DNA from: Acetobacter oeni
Lineage (GTDB): Bacteria; Pseudomonadota; Alphaproteobacteria; Acetobacterales; Acetobacteraceae
DNA length: 64,000 bases
Direction: 5' to 3'
Assembly: GCF_011516825.1 (NCBI RefSeq)
Contig: NZ_WOTA01000006.1
Location: forward strand, 1 to 64,000
The notes under the pieces were generated by a model. It was given only the letters and a program-made list of their open reading frames with translations, had not been told where the DNA came from and did not search any database. The translations under genes were made by a program, and so were the position numbers. This document shows, piece after piece, positions 1 to 8,436 of this stretch. Position 1 is the first letter of the stretch. Each line of letters opens with the position of its first letter.

Positions 1-1523
1 ACTGCGCTCGGGTGATTTCAGTCCAGGCCATCTTGATCTCATCAGGTTATCGCAAACCCATGAATCATAACCCGCTGAAATCACTCAACTCATTTTCGGT
101 CAGACACTGAGGGGTACAGGCCTCTTCAATTCTGAGTATGGCATCTTCTGATCAGAGATCTGTGCGTCAGGTGCGACGATCCGGATACCGGACTTTACAG
201 TTTTTATTTTGATGTGGAGTCTGGCTGTGTCATCCGTTTCTGATGATCAGTCGGGTATGTTTGTTTAAGACAGTGCAAATCTTACTTCAGGCAAGCGGGT
301 CATTTTTACGTCTGACACATCCCGGTAACTATTGTATCGAAATGTTCGGGGAGCGGCTGATTGCAGCCGTCATGTCTTCAAAAGAAACCGCTGTAATCCA
401 CGAAACCCGGCGTCTTACTTCGTGAAAAACGAAATGAAGTCAGCACTTTTTCGTCAGATTGAATCAGCTTCGAGGCATCGCGGCGCGCTACGGTAAGTTG
501 ACACCGGTTTTTCTCCTGGATCGTCCGGTTCAGAATTTCAGTCATCGGAAGCAACCGATGACACGTTCTGCGAAAACGGACTGTCGACCCGGGCCTCCGG
601 ATTGTCAAAAGCAATCTGGAATTCGGGGTGTTTCATTTCCATGGGGTTCAGGGGGATCCCACATTGTGGGCGGGCTCTGGCCTTCTCGCTTGCAACTGCG
701 GGAGAATGAAATGCTTCAGGGCGCCGGAAGACCAATAGCATCATCGTTGTCACATATATCAGGATTATGATCCGACACGTCGCCAGATGTCTTACGTCTT
801 TTGTTTCGGGGTATCGTGTCCGGTATAAGTATAAACGGACAGCGCGCCGGATATGCCTGTCGGTCCCTGTGCCATATCGATGTGGTCATGTCTGTCGGGA
901 TGAGGCAGCGCGCCGAGCCCGGGCTTTTTCACCGCGCGATGACTTTTAGGCCATACAGGACTCGCTCCCGAGCCCATCAGCTTTCTTCTGAAATATCTTT
1001 TTCCTGCAGTTGTTCCCCAGAGTGCGTTTGATATTTTTTTTCGGCGAATTCTGCCGATTTTATCAGGGTTCTTACTAATCACATACCGCAATGTTATGGC
1101 CCCCTTCTTTTTTGGGAAATCGCTTCAGAACGATTTTTATCCGGGCGAATTTCTGATTCGGGTGCAGAGTAAAATGTTACTGATGGTTCTGAAACCATGC
1201 GAACTGACTTAAAAATAAGAAAATGATTCGTCCATGTAATTTACACCCGTTAAGAGATTTATCTCACTGGATGAGAAAAAGGTGATCATATTCGATCTCT
1301 TTTGTATTTATCAGTTTCTTTTCGATGCCAGAGAAACGACATTGATAAAAAAAGAGACTTTCCGACTTCTCTCTGTGGCCTCTTATAAGATATTGCAACA
1401 TCACGAACTATCACAAATTCTTGATGTGTGGCGGCAGGCTGCGGAGTGTCGTCAGTTAAGCAGGCCTGTATCTTTTCTGACTGTTTATAGTGAATGTTTC
1501 CCTGTTTTCGGGAATCCAGGCGG
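1..1523. other. Gene-free, degenerate stretch
   Basis: No convincing gene is visible here on either strand. The open frames are short, overlap one another antisense, and encode no family I recognise. The codon composition is unlike the GCG/CTG-rich genes downstream. A perfect 10-base inverted repeat (GTGATTTCAG at 12-21, its complement at 75-84) is the only clear local structure. Since a decayed transposase follows directly, I infer that this is a graveyard of mobile-element and gene fragments. Confidence 0.5.
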
Positions 1524-1761
1524 ATGCGGCATAACGGTTTACGCGATGAGAGGTATGATCGGGTAAAAGATCTTTCTTTATCCGGCTTCGGAGACGGAAG
1601 AACAGTCCCCGGCGTCTGTACCGATGGTATGAAAGTGGTGTCATCGGAAGGATTTTTCGCCTCTGATTGCTGATCGTGACACCGCATATATGATGATCGA
1701 CAGTACGATCGTCCGGGTGCATCAGCATGGCGAGGGCACCCTGAAAAACCGGATAATCTAA
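1524..1761 (+). pseudogene. IS5-family transposase remnant
   Basis: Translation from the ATG at 1524 reads MRHNGLRDERYDRVKDLSL, matching the N-terminus typical of IS5-family (IS427-like group) transposases. It then jumps in frame to SGFGDGRTVPRRLYRWYESG. About 35-40 residues expected between these blocks are missing, so there is an internal deletion. Around 1657 the frame shifts by one, and the new frame reads IADRDTAYMMIDSTIVRVHQ, which holds the first catalytic Asp of the DDE triad, before a stop at 1761. The rest of the transposase is absent. The element is dead: deleted, frameshifted and truncated. I could not identify terminal inverted repeats. Confidence 0.8.
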
Positions 1762-1886
1762 AAGCGGCGCAAGAGTGAGTCTTTCATGATGGGATTGGGG
1801 ATCTGGCAGTGTCCGGATGATTTGATTTTTAGGGTAATATTGCGACGTGTATAATTACACATCCTTTATTGCGTGCAAATCAATAG

Positions 1887-2306
1887 TTATTTTTTATTGA
1901 GTGGCTGTTGAAGATCAGGCGTTGTTCTCAGTGTCATGTAGCGTGAGGCGAGAACTGCGGCCCAGGCGCTGATGCCGTAGCTCCAGAGGAGCCAGGCGGC
2001 GGCGAGACGGTTGCTGGAATCGCTGGGGGTGTAGAGGGGCGTGAACCAGCGGAGGGCGATGGCGTCGCAGGTCATGGCTTCGGCGAGGACGATGAGGCAT
2101 CCGGCGAGGAACTGGTCTGAGGTGAGGTTTGCGAGGCGTCGGGTGAGCCAGAGGCAGAGCAGGGCCGGCGGGATGCTGGTGAGGAAGGCGATGGTGCCGG
2201 CTGTGTCGGCGAGGCGCTCGGGGAAATAGTGAATAAACGCGGTGGCGCCGGCCCAGAAGAGGAAGCCGAGCAGGACGCAGATCAGAATCTGGCTGAAGCG
2301 GAGCAT
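1887..2306 (-). CDS. Small four-helix membrane protein (DUF5367-like)
   Basis: A 139-residue protein with about four predicted membrane helices (roughly residues 5-26, 38-56, 66-86 and 103-122), short loops and a polar C-terminal tail. The size and helix pattern suggest the DUF5367 family of unknown function; that assignment is from memory. It lies divergent from a TetR regulator. Two identical-type palindromes fill the gap between them, so it is probably the regulator's target, perhaps an efflux or envelope-stress protein. No catalytic motif is visible. The start at 2306 has a plausible GGA-containing ribosome site just upstream. Confidence 0.65.
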   Translation of the reverse strand: MLRFSQILICVLLGFLFWAGATAFIHYFPERLADTAGTIAFLTSIPPALLCLWLTRRLANLTSDQFLAGCLIVLAEAMTCDAIALRWFTPLYTPSDSSNRLAAAWLLWSYGISAWAAVLASRYMTLRTTPDLQQPLNKK

Positions 2307-2344
2307 GACAGGTTTTCCGGCGGAGTGTTACGGGTATAGGTTGG

Positions 2345-2386
2345 TGTAGTGAGTGCTACATATGCATGGATGTAGCGAGTGCTACA
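2345..2386. promoter_or_regulatory. Twin TetR-type operators
   Basis: Two 16-base palindromes of form TGTAG-N6-CTACA lie at 2345-2360 and 2371-2386, with starts 26 bases apart. Both N6 spacers end in GAGTG. They sit in the only gap between the divergent membrane-protein gene (start 2306) and the TetR gene (start 2404 or 2419). This is the expected position for operators repressing both promoters. Confidence 0.7.
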
Positions 2387-2403
2387 ACTAAAAATAACGG
2401 GGT

Positions 2404-2988
2404 ATGCGGGTGGCGGTAATGGATGAGGTCGCGGAGCGGGCGAGGCGACGTCGGGAGCTGACGGAACGGCTGGTGGATCTGGTGTTGCGCGAGGGGCTGG
2501 GAACGATGGGGCTTCGCGGGCTGGCGAAGGCGCTCGGGACCAGTGACCGGATGCTGATTTATTATTATAGCAACAAGGAGAATCTTGTTTCCGAAGTGCT
2601 CGGGTGCCTGATCGGTCGGTTGCTGGTGATGTTCAGTGCGGCGGGGGACGGCGAGCGGGTGGAGCCGGGCGTGTTTCTGACGCGGGCGCTGGCTGCGGGG
2701 GAGGCGCCGGAGGTGCGGCCTTTTATGTGTGTGCTGTCGGATGTTCTGTCGCGGGGCGGGCGTGGGGAGCGGCCTTACGACGGGATTGCATCCGAACTGG
2801 TCGGGTCCTGGACAGGGTTTATCCGGAGCCGGATTACGGAGACGGACGCGGCGCCGGTGGTGGCGATTGCGCTGCTGGCGATTGTCGAGGGCATGACGGT
2901 GCTGGAGCTGGCGCGACCGGGGGTGACGGCGGGGGTGGGAGAAATGCTGGCCGGGGTGCTGATGCGGCGGTCGGGGCGGAAATTGTGA
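2404..2988 (+). CDS. TetR/AcrR-family transcriptional regulator
   Basis: A 194-residue regulator. The N-terminal helix-turn-helix covers about residues 15-60, including GLRGLAKALGTSDRMLIYYY, the TetR recognition-helix region ending in the usual Y-x-x-x-K-E-x-L pattern. The remaining helical part would be the ligand and dimerisation domain. A second ATG at 2419 is an equally good start; no strong ribosome site separates them. It is divergent from a small membrane protein and sits just beyond twin palindromes, so it probably represses itself and that gene. The ligand is unknown. Confidence 0.85.
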   Translation: MRVAVMDEVAERARRRRELTERLVDLVLREGLGTMGLRGLAKALGTSDRMLIYYYSNKENLVSEVLGCLIGRLLVMFSAAGDGERVEPGVFLTRALAAGEAPEVRPFMCVLSDVLSRGGRGERPYDGIASELVGSWTGFIRSRITETDAAPVVAIALLAIVEGMTVLELARPGVTAGVGEMLAGVLMRRSGRKL

Positions 2989-3010
2989 TTATTTGTGAGG
3001 GTGGCGGGTA

Positions 3011-3067
3011 AAGCCAGGGTTCTGCCCTGGAACCCGGCAAAGGTCGTGGACCTTTGCGAACCGGTTT
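3011..3067 (+). repeat. Dispersed double-hairpin repeat, copy A
   Basis: Two adjacent hairpins: CCAGGG-TTCTG-CCCTGG, then AAAGGTC-GTG-GACCTTT, separated by a short AACCCGGC linker. Closely related sequence occurs at 22137-22205 (opposite strand) and 51806-51864. The conserved order is CAGGG-loop-CC, AACCC, then a CAAAGG/CCTTTG stem. It lies just after the TetR gene, and may serve as a transcription stop or be a REP-like non-autonomous element. Confidence 0.65.
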
Positions 3068-3120
3068 TTGTATGGGGATCCGGGCTGGCGGGTTTGGGCG
3101 GAGGCTGCGATGACGGGCTG

Positions 3121-3531
3121 TTATTTTGCCTCGGGGGTTACCTGTGTGCCTCTGAGTGAGGTGATGAGATCCTGGGCGCCGATGGCGAACTGGAGATCGG
3201 GGTTTTTCTGGCAGAAATCGTTGACGTGGGAGAGAAAGGCGCTGTTGCTCAAGTGGGTTCCGGCCTGATCGGGACGGTCTTCGACGAAGGCGCGCATATT
3301 ATATTCGGAGAGCATGCCCTGGATGATGGTGACGTAATCCGCCATGGCGGTTGTGGCCTGGGCGGGTGTTTCGGCCCGGGCTTCCGCGAACTGGCGGCTG
3401 AAGGTTTCGCAGGGGGTTCCGGCGGTGCCGAAGAGGATGGGCGGGGTCGGGGTTGTGGCGCCTGCAGGGTGTGTGGCGGAGAGCAGGGTGCAGAGGACGG
3501 CGGTTGCGACGAGATGGTGCGGTTTGAGCAC
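3121..3531 (-). CDS. Secreted two-cysteine protein, HdeA/HdeB-like
   Basis: A 136-residue protein with a clear N-terminal signal peptide (hydrophobic stretch about residues 8-24, ending HPAGA). The mature part contains one Cys near residue 40 (GTPCETF) and one near residue 111 (NDFCQKNPDLQF). A Cys followed by K-x-P-D and a short helix is reminiscent of HdeA/HdeB periplasmic acid chaperones, in which two cysteines form a disulfide. That fits an acid-producing host, but similarity is limited to size, cysteine pattern and the local motif. Otherwise it is an unknown periplasmic protein. It is monocistronic. Confidence 0.5.
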   Translation of the reverse strand: MLKPHHLVATAVLCTLLSATHPAGATTPTPPILFGTAGTPCETFSRQFAEARAETPAQATTAMADYVTIIQGMLSEYNMRAFVEDRPDQAGTHLSNSAFLSHVNDFCQKNPDLQFAIGAQDLITSLRGTQVTPEAK

Positions 3532-3641
3532 GGGGCGGTTCCTTGCGCCGGATGGTCTTTAATCCCGGTTATGTTACCTCATAATAAATCAAATTTTTCT
3601 TAAAAGGTTTTTCAGATTCTCTGCTCATGTAACTGAAGGTT

Positions 3642-4712
3642 TCAGTCTGCGGACATCTGTTCGACGATGACGGGGGGCTGGCTGAGACCATTGGGGCGTC
3701 GTCCTTCGTTCCAGCCGGTGGGGAGGAAGTGGGCGAGGGGCCAGAGGCCGTAATGCGGGTCGGCGACGACATCCGGATTGTGGGCGGCGTAGTAGGCGGC
3801 GTCGTAGGTTTCGAAGATGTGGCGCTGTTCGCGATGTTCCGCTCTGTGGACGAGGAAGTTATGGGGCGGACGGAGGGGGAGCTGCACGCCGCCGGTGCCG
3901 AGCATGGGGCGCCAGTCGATGCCGAGGCTTTCCAGATACGGGAGGATGCCGGGGATATAGACGTCGGGCTGGTCGCGGTACTGGCTGAGGAAAGTCTCTT
4001 CGCTGGTACGGAAGTATGAGTAGAGGTGGTAGCCTTCCTCGGTGGGTTCCATGGTGGCGAGGTCGGCCTCTCCGGTGAGGTGGCGGAGTTTGTTGCGGGC
4101 GACGGTCTTTATATCTTCGTAGTTCGGTCGGTTGTGCAGGTGCAGGCAGGCGAGGAGGGACTGGCCGCAGCGGTCCGGGTAGATGGTTCCGGGGAAGTGG
4201 TAGCCCTGATCGAGAGAAGTGATGGTGTCGGCGGCGAAGATGGCGCGCTGGATGATCTGGGGGCGGAAGTAGCCGGGGCGGTGCGGGATGTTGAGCAGCA
4301 TACGGTTGTTGACGAAGGTTGATTTCTGACCGGCCATACGGGCGAGGGCGGCGTGGACGGAGGCGCGGTCCCAGGCGATACGTTCGGTGACGGTGATGAG
4401 CAGTTCGTCACAGTCCAGTGGCAGGGCGAAGGCGTAGCCGCCCCTGCGGTCCCATTCGCGGATGATGTCGGCGACGATTTCGCCTTTGCGTCCATAATCT
4501 TCTTTTGTCGGGTAATCGTGGATGACGGTGACGCCGCGGGCTTCGTAGCGCTTTAGGGTATCGAGGACGGCGGGGTTATCGGAGCCGTTATCGAGGACGG
4601 TGAGGGCGTCGAAGCCGAACAGGGCGGCGTGGTGGAGCAGCCAGGGTTCGAGGAGGACGGCCTCGTTTTTCTGCATGGTGATGCAGCGGGTGGGAAGAGT
4701 TTGCTTCGTCAT
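3642..4712 (-). CDS. Glycosyltransferase family 2-like protein
   Basis: A 356-residue soluble protein. It opens with RCITMQKNEAVLLEPWLLHH, followed by LDNGSDN and later LPLDCDELL, the layout of the Glyco_tranf_2_4 group of GT-A fold enzymes: an N-terminal nucleotide-binding strand, then a D-x-D-type metal site. No membrane helix or signal peptide is visible. The C-terminus contains NPDVVADPHYGLWPLAHFLP, an N-P-D-V segment often seen appended to bacterial glycosyltransferases. It stands alone, so the sugar donor and acceptor cannot be inferred; polysaccharide or glycoprotein decoration is likely. Confidence 0.75.
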   Translation of the reverse strand: MTKQTLPTRCITMQKNEAVLLEPWLLHHAALFGFDALTVLDNGSDNPAVLDTLKRYEARGVTVIHDYPTKEDYGRKGEIVADIIREWDRRGGYAFALPLDCDELLITVTERIAWDRASVHAALARMAGQKSTFVNNRMLLNIPHRPGYFRPQIIQRAIFAADTITSLDQGYHFPGTIYPDRCGQSLLACLHLHNRPNYEDIKTVARNKLRHLTGEADLATMEPTEEGYHLYSYFRTSEETFLSQYRDQPDVYIPGILPYLESLGIDWRPMLGTGGVQLPLRPPHNFLVHRAEHREQRHIFETYDAAYYAAHNPDVVADPHYGLWPLAHFLPTGWNEGRRPNGLSQPPVIVEQMSAD

Positions 4713-4911
4713 CGTGGGGGGTGTTTTTGCAGATGGGGCCGGTTTTGGGAAATGCGGGCGGGAAGGGGGTGGTTTTCCGCTAAAATGGATTGCAAAGATC
4801 CGCGAGCTTTGACGGGTCCGGGCTGGTTGCCGTTACGGGCTTTGAACTCATCGGATCATTTCATAAAAGATATGAACGGACTGGTTTTGGGGTGAGATGG
4901 GGGGTGTTTTC

Positions 4912-5829
4912 ATGGCTTACGATATTCCTGTGATTGATATGTCGTCGTTGCGTGACGGGGGTTTGGGGGATCGTGTGGCGACGGCTGCGGCGATCGGGCG
5001 GGCGTGTCGGGAGACGGGGTTTTTCTACATCACGGGGCATGGGGTGGCGCCCGCGGTGATGCGGGGGATGTTTGAGGCGTCCCGGCGTTTTTTTGAGTTA
5101 CCGGATGAGGTGAAGGCGCGGATTTCGCGGGGGCGGATCGGGCATAATCGGGGGTATGTAGGGTTTGGGGTTGAGCGGCTGGACACGCTGGCGCTGCCGG
5201 ACCGGAAGGAGGCGTTTAACATCGGTCTGGAGTCGGAGGCGGAGGGGGAGCCGGCGAACGGGTGGCCGGATCTGCCGGGCTGGCGGGAGGAGATGCTGTC
5301 TTATTTCTCGGTGTGTCTGGATCTGGGAGCGGCGCTGCATCGGGGGTTTGCGCTGGATCTCGGGGTGGCTGAGGATTTCTTTGCCGGGAAATTCAGGCGT
5401 CCGATGGCGACGTTACGGTTGCTGCATTACAGCGCGCTGATGGCGGCGGAGCGGGATGGCGCGCCGGGGGCGGGGGCGCACACGGATTATGGTAATGTGA
5501 CGATTCTGGCGGTGGACGGGGTTTCGGGGCTTCAGGTGCGGCCTCGGGGCGGGGAGTGGATCGATGCGCCGGTGATCGGGGGGGCGTTTGTCTGCAACAT
5601 CGGGGACTGTCTGATGCGCTGGAGCAATGACGTTTATGTCTCGACGCCGCATCGGGTGATCCGGCCTGCGTCGGAGCGGTATTCGATTGCGTTTTTTCTT
5701 GATCCTGACGCGGATGCGCTGGTGGAGCCGATTGTCACGCGGGCCGGGGAAGGGGCGCATTATCCGCCTGTCACGGGGGCGGATTATCTGGCCGAACGGC
5801 TGGCGGCGACGTACGGGCATGGCGGCTGA
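4912..5829 (+). CDS. 2-oxoglutarate/Fe(II)-dependent oxygenase (isopenicillin-N-synthase-like)
   Basis: A 305-residue oxygenase of the isopenicillin N synthase/plant-type 2OG family. The N-terminal DIOX_N part reads YDIPVIDMSSL and GFFYITGHGV. The iron ligands are H190 and D192 (HTDYGN) and H247 (TPHRVI), and R256-x-S258 binds 2-oxoglutarate. All facial-triad residues are present, so it should be active. The substrate is unknown; bacterial relatives act on small molecules such as amino acids, lactams or ethylene precursors. I chose the ATG at 4912 because a G-rich ribosome site lies about seven bases upstream; an in-frame ATG at 4897 lacks one. Confidence 0.85.
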   Translation: MAYDIPVIDMSSLRDGGLGDRVATAAAIGRACRETGFFYITGHGVAPAVMRGMFEASRRFFELPDEVKARISRGRIGHNRGYVGFGVERLDTLALPDRKEAFNIGLESEAEGEPANGWPDLPGWREEMLSYFSVCLDLGAALHRGFALDLGVAEDFFAGKFRRPMATLRLLHYSALMAAERDGAPGAGAHTDYGNVTILAVDGVSGLQVRPRGGEWIDAPVIGGAFVCNIGDCLMRWSNDVYVSTPHRVIRPASERYSIAFFLDPDADALVEPIVTRAGEGAHYPPVTGADYLAERLAATYGHGG

Positions 5830-5861
5830 GGGCGGATTTTAGCGTATCCTGGACGGAAAAA

Positions 5862-5885
5862 GAGCCGGACCTTCCGGTCCGGCTC
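5862..5885 (-). terminator. Intrinsic terminator between convergent genes
   Basis: A perfect 10-base stem GAGCCGGACC-TTCC-GGTCCGGCTC with a UUCC loop lies between the oxygenase gene and the KGG gene. Five A residues precede it on the plus strand, giving a U-run after the hairpin on the minus strand. It is therefore a standard rho-independent terminator for the KGG gene, and may also slow plus-strand transcription. Confidence 0.85.
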
Positions 5886-5895
5886 CTGTCCGGGT

Positions 5896-6195
5896 TTATG
5901 TTTTGCTGTGGCTGTGCTGGCCACCTTTTTTGCCGGCTTCGGAGGCCCGCTCGGGGTTATCAGCGAAATTGCCTGACTTGTGTTCGCTGTCTTTATGGCT
6001 GGCGGCGGTGGTTTTCTCCGGTGTGTGGGTGCTGTGTCCGGCTGAGTGTTCGCCGCCTTTTTTACCGGCTTCCGAGGCTTTTTTCGGATCATTGGCGAAA
6101 TTGCCGGGGTTATGGGCGGCGCCACCGCCTCCGTGGCTGTCGGCGGCCATGACGGGGGAGGCGGAGCGTTCGTGACTGTAAAAACTGTAAATCAT
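5896..6195 (-). CDS. KGG-repeat general stress protein
   Basis: A 99-residue, very hydrophilic protein with two copies of the stress-induced KGG motif: GNFANDPKKASEAGKKGG and GNFADNPERASEAGKKGG. They are joined by a His/Ser/Thr-rich linker. Related small proteins (E. coli YciG, Bacillus GsiB-type) accumulate in stress or stationary phase and are thought to be disordered, hydrophilin-like protectants. The start at 6195 is chosen because AGAGGAT lies eight bases upstream; the frame is open further upstream but without a ribosome site. A strong terminator follows. Confidence 0.85.
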   Translation of the reverse strand: MIYSFYSHERSASPVMAADSHGGGGAAHNPGNFANDPKKASEAGKKGGEHSAGHSTHTPEKTTAASHKDSEHKSGNFADNPERASEAGKKGGQHSHSKT

Positions 6196-6522
6196 GATGC
6201 TTATCCTCTTTGTGTTCAGCGCATATCTCCAAAATCCCTGCTTTTTTCGGATCATTTTCAAATGTTGTCAGGATTTTTCAGCGGTATGCGTTGTGCAGGA
6301 CTCAACGGCGGGTGTGATTACGGGTTTGCGGTAAAATGGAATTAATTTAAATTTATCTTTGATCCTGTCAGGGGATTTTTGATTTGTGATGAAAAAACTT
6401 CCAGGTGGGTATTTTTTGTGAGCAGGTTGCGGTCTGGTGGATGATCGGGGGCGGAACTTGTCTGCCTGTCTTCGTGCTGATAATGAGACTCTCTCGCAAT
6501 TAAGGTCTGGCAGGCTGTTTTC
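6196..6522. other. Intergenic region between divergent genes
   Basis: These 327 bases separate the start of the KGG gene from the start of the Sel1-repeat gene. The middle (about 6335-6420) is AT-rich and should hold both promoters. I see no protein-coding frame, strong palindrome or RNA-like fold that I can support. Confidence 0.4.
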
Positions 6523-7272
6523 ATGTTTTCCGTTTTGCGTCGTTCCGCGCGGGCCCGGGTGGATCGGGCGCCGCTGCCTGAGCATATTGAGGCGATCCGG
6601 CTTGGCGCGCTGAAGGGTGATCCGCTGGCGCAGGTGCAGTGGGGCCAGGCGCTGCTGGACAGCGATTATATGGAGAGCGATCCGGCGGCGGCGGCGGGGT
6701 GGTTTTCCATTGCGGCGAAGGCGGGGTTCGGACCGGCGGAGAACATGCTGGGGCGATGTCATCATTTCGGGCGCGGGTATCCGAAGGATCTGGCGCGGGC
6801 GGCGGTGCATTATGGCCGGGCGGCGGCGCTTGGGGATGAGTGGGGCCGGTATAATCTGGGGATTCTGACGTTGCGGGGGCTGGGGATGCCGGCGGACCGG
6901 GCTCGGGCTTTTGCTTTGTTCAGCGTGGCGGCGGCGAATGGTCATGCGAAATCGATGAACATTCTGGCGCGTTTTCTGGAAGAGGGCTGGGAGACGGAGC
7001 GGGACCCGGCGGCGGCGTTGCGGTGGTACCGGCGCTCGGCTGAGGGCGGGGATTATCGCGGGCAGCATAATTATGCGACGGCATTGCTGGAGGCCGGGTT
7101 TGCTGAAGAGGCGCTTGGGTGGTGGCGGCGGGCTGTTGAAGATGCGACTTCGGACATATTGCTGGCGATGGAGCGGTCGCTGGGGCGGCTGGGGGCTGCC
7201 GGTGATGTGGTTTTGCTTGGACAGGTCAGGCGGCGGCTGGGGAAAATGGGGATTACTGCGCCGTATGGCTGA
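6523..7272 (+). CDS. Sel1-like (TPR-type) repeat protein
   Basis: A 249-residue alpha-solenoid protein of Sel1-like repeats, each about 36 residues. Examples are DPAAAAGWFSIAAKAGFGPA, then GYPKDLARAAVHYGRAAALG, DRARAFALFSVAAANGHAKS and DPAAALRWYRRSAEGGDYRG. Such proteins are scaffolds or regulators rather than enzymes. There is no signal peptide or membrane helix, so it is probably cytoplasmic. The C-terminal 50 residues depart from the repeat. It stands alone, and the partner is unknown. Confidence 0.85.
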   Translation: MFSVLRRSARARVDRAPLPEHIEAIRLGALKGDPLAQVQWGQALLDSDYMESDPAAAAGWFSIAAKAGFGPAENMLGRCHHFGRGYPKDLARAAVHYGRAAALGDEWGRYNLGILTLRGLGMPADRARAFALFSVAAANGHAKSMNILARFLEEGWETERDPAAALRWYRRSAEGGDYRGQHNYATALLEAGFAEEALGWWRRAVEDATSDILLAMERSLGRLGAAGDVVLLGQVRRRLGKMGITAPYG

Positions 7273-7287
7273 TCTCCGTGATGAGGA

Positions 7288-8346
7288 TTACCGGGTTGCG
7301 GGTTGTGCGATCGGTGGCTCCGGAATGTAGCGTTGTTTTCGGACGGGCAGATTTATATTAAATCTTTTTCGGATCAGAAAGCGCGCTGCTTTCAGAGGCA
7401 CAATGGCTGTGAGCAGGGACCAGCCGATAATGAGTATCCGGAATGTGAAGCTCTCGAAATGATTGCGAAACAGGAGAGTGACTGCATCCTTCAGGGCTTT
7501 CCCCAGGCTGTCTTCTGGCAGCGGGTGCAGGGCGGGTGTCAGCCGCATGGATGCGACCCGTAATTGCAGAAGATGGCTGCCGCGATAGAGCGCGTTGATG
7601 TCCGGTGGGGTCTGTTTCTGCATGATGCAGGCTTTTTGTACGGCCTCAAAGCGCTTCAGGGCACGACTGACTTCCCGGCTGCAGGCGCTGTCTTCCGCCG
7701 TCATGTTGCTGTTATTGTTGCCATGCATACGATAGAGCACGAAAACCTCTGGCAGGGTAATAATGTCTCCGAAATAAGGTGCCATTGCGATGCAGGTTGA
7801 ATCTGTAAAAGAGTCGCAGTCTTTATCGAGCGGGAATATCTGGTTGAGGAATTTGCGTGACCAGGCATTCGCGGAACCGGGAGGGCCGGGGTATTCGATG
7901 CTGTCCAGGCTCCATGACCGGATATGTGCGGGGTCGAGTGTGCCGTTTATTTTTGGAATGACATTTCCGGATGGCGTTCCGTCGCGATCGGCGCGCTGCA
8001 TCAATACCTGAACCTTGCTGACCTTTTCGGTCCATACCGAGACGACTGAACTCAGGAAACCGGGAAGGAGAAGATCATCGGCATCGAGAAAAACGATGAT
8101 GTCTCCGGAAGACAGCGCAAACCCTGAATTATTTGCTTCTCTTTGCCCTCTGTTTTTGGTGAAGACAGATTTGATTCTATCCCCGAACAGGTTTATTTTT
8201 GCACGGGACTGATCGGTCGATCCATCGTCGATGACGATTATTTCTTTGAAGGGCCAGTCCTGCGCTAAAGCGCTCCGGATAGCATCAGAGATAAACTCGG
8301 CATAATTGTAATTTGCTATTATTACTGAAACCATAATATGTGACAT
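7288..8346 (-). CDS. Family 2 glycosyltransferase
   Basis: A 352-residue GT2 enzyme with the classic N-terminus: MVSVIIANYNYAEFI, VIDDGSTDQS (nucleotide-sugar Asp pair) and FLDADDLLLPGF (D-A-D metal motif). A hydrophobic segment near residues 300-320 may anchor it to the membrane. It is the last gene of a minus-strand run of three glycosyltransferase-like genes, an FAD enzyme and a DegT aminotransferase, so it probably adds a sugar to a surface polysaccharide or lipid-linked glycan. The DNA is less GC-rich than the core genes, consistent with transfer of the cluster. Confidence 0.85.
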   Translation of the reverse strand: MSHIMVSVIIANYNYAEFISDAIRSALAQDWPFKEIIVIDDGSTDQSRAKINLFGDRIKSVFTKNRGQREANNSGFALSSGDIIVFLDADDLLLPGFLSSVVSVWTEKVSKVQVLMQRADRDGTPSGNVIPKINGTLDPAHIRSWSLDSIEYPGPPGSANAWSRKFLNQIFPLDKDCDSFTDSTCIAMAPYFGDIITLPEVFVLYRMHGNNNSNMTAEDSACSREVSRALKRFEAVQKACIMQKQTPPDINALYRGSHLLQLRVASMRLTPALHPLPEDSLGKALKDAVTLLFRNHFESFTFRILIIGWSLLTAIVPLKAARFLIRKRFNINLPVRKQRYIPEPPIAQPATR

Positions 8347-8436
8347 GGTTTTTTCAGTTCTGTTTTATGTGTAAAAGAAATCGTGCTGGCATCTGTACTG
8401 AGCAGTGGCGTTTTAAGAGTATATTTTCAGGCGCGG

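Noticed and set aside
1282-1566. A 94-codon plus-strand frame
   Set aside because: Overlaps the start of the IS5-type transposase remnant in another frame and has no family resemblance.
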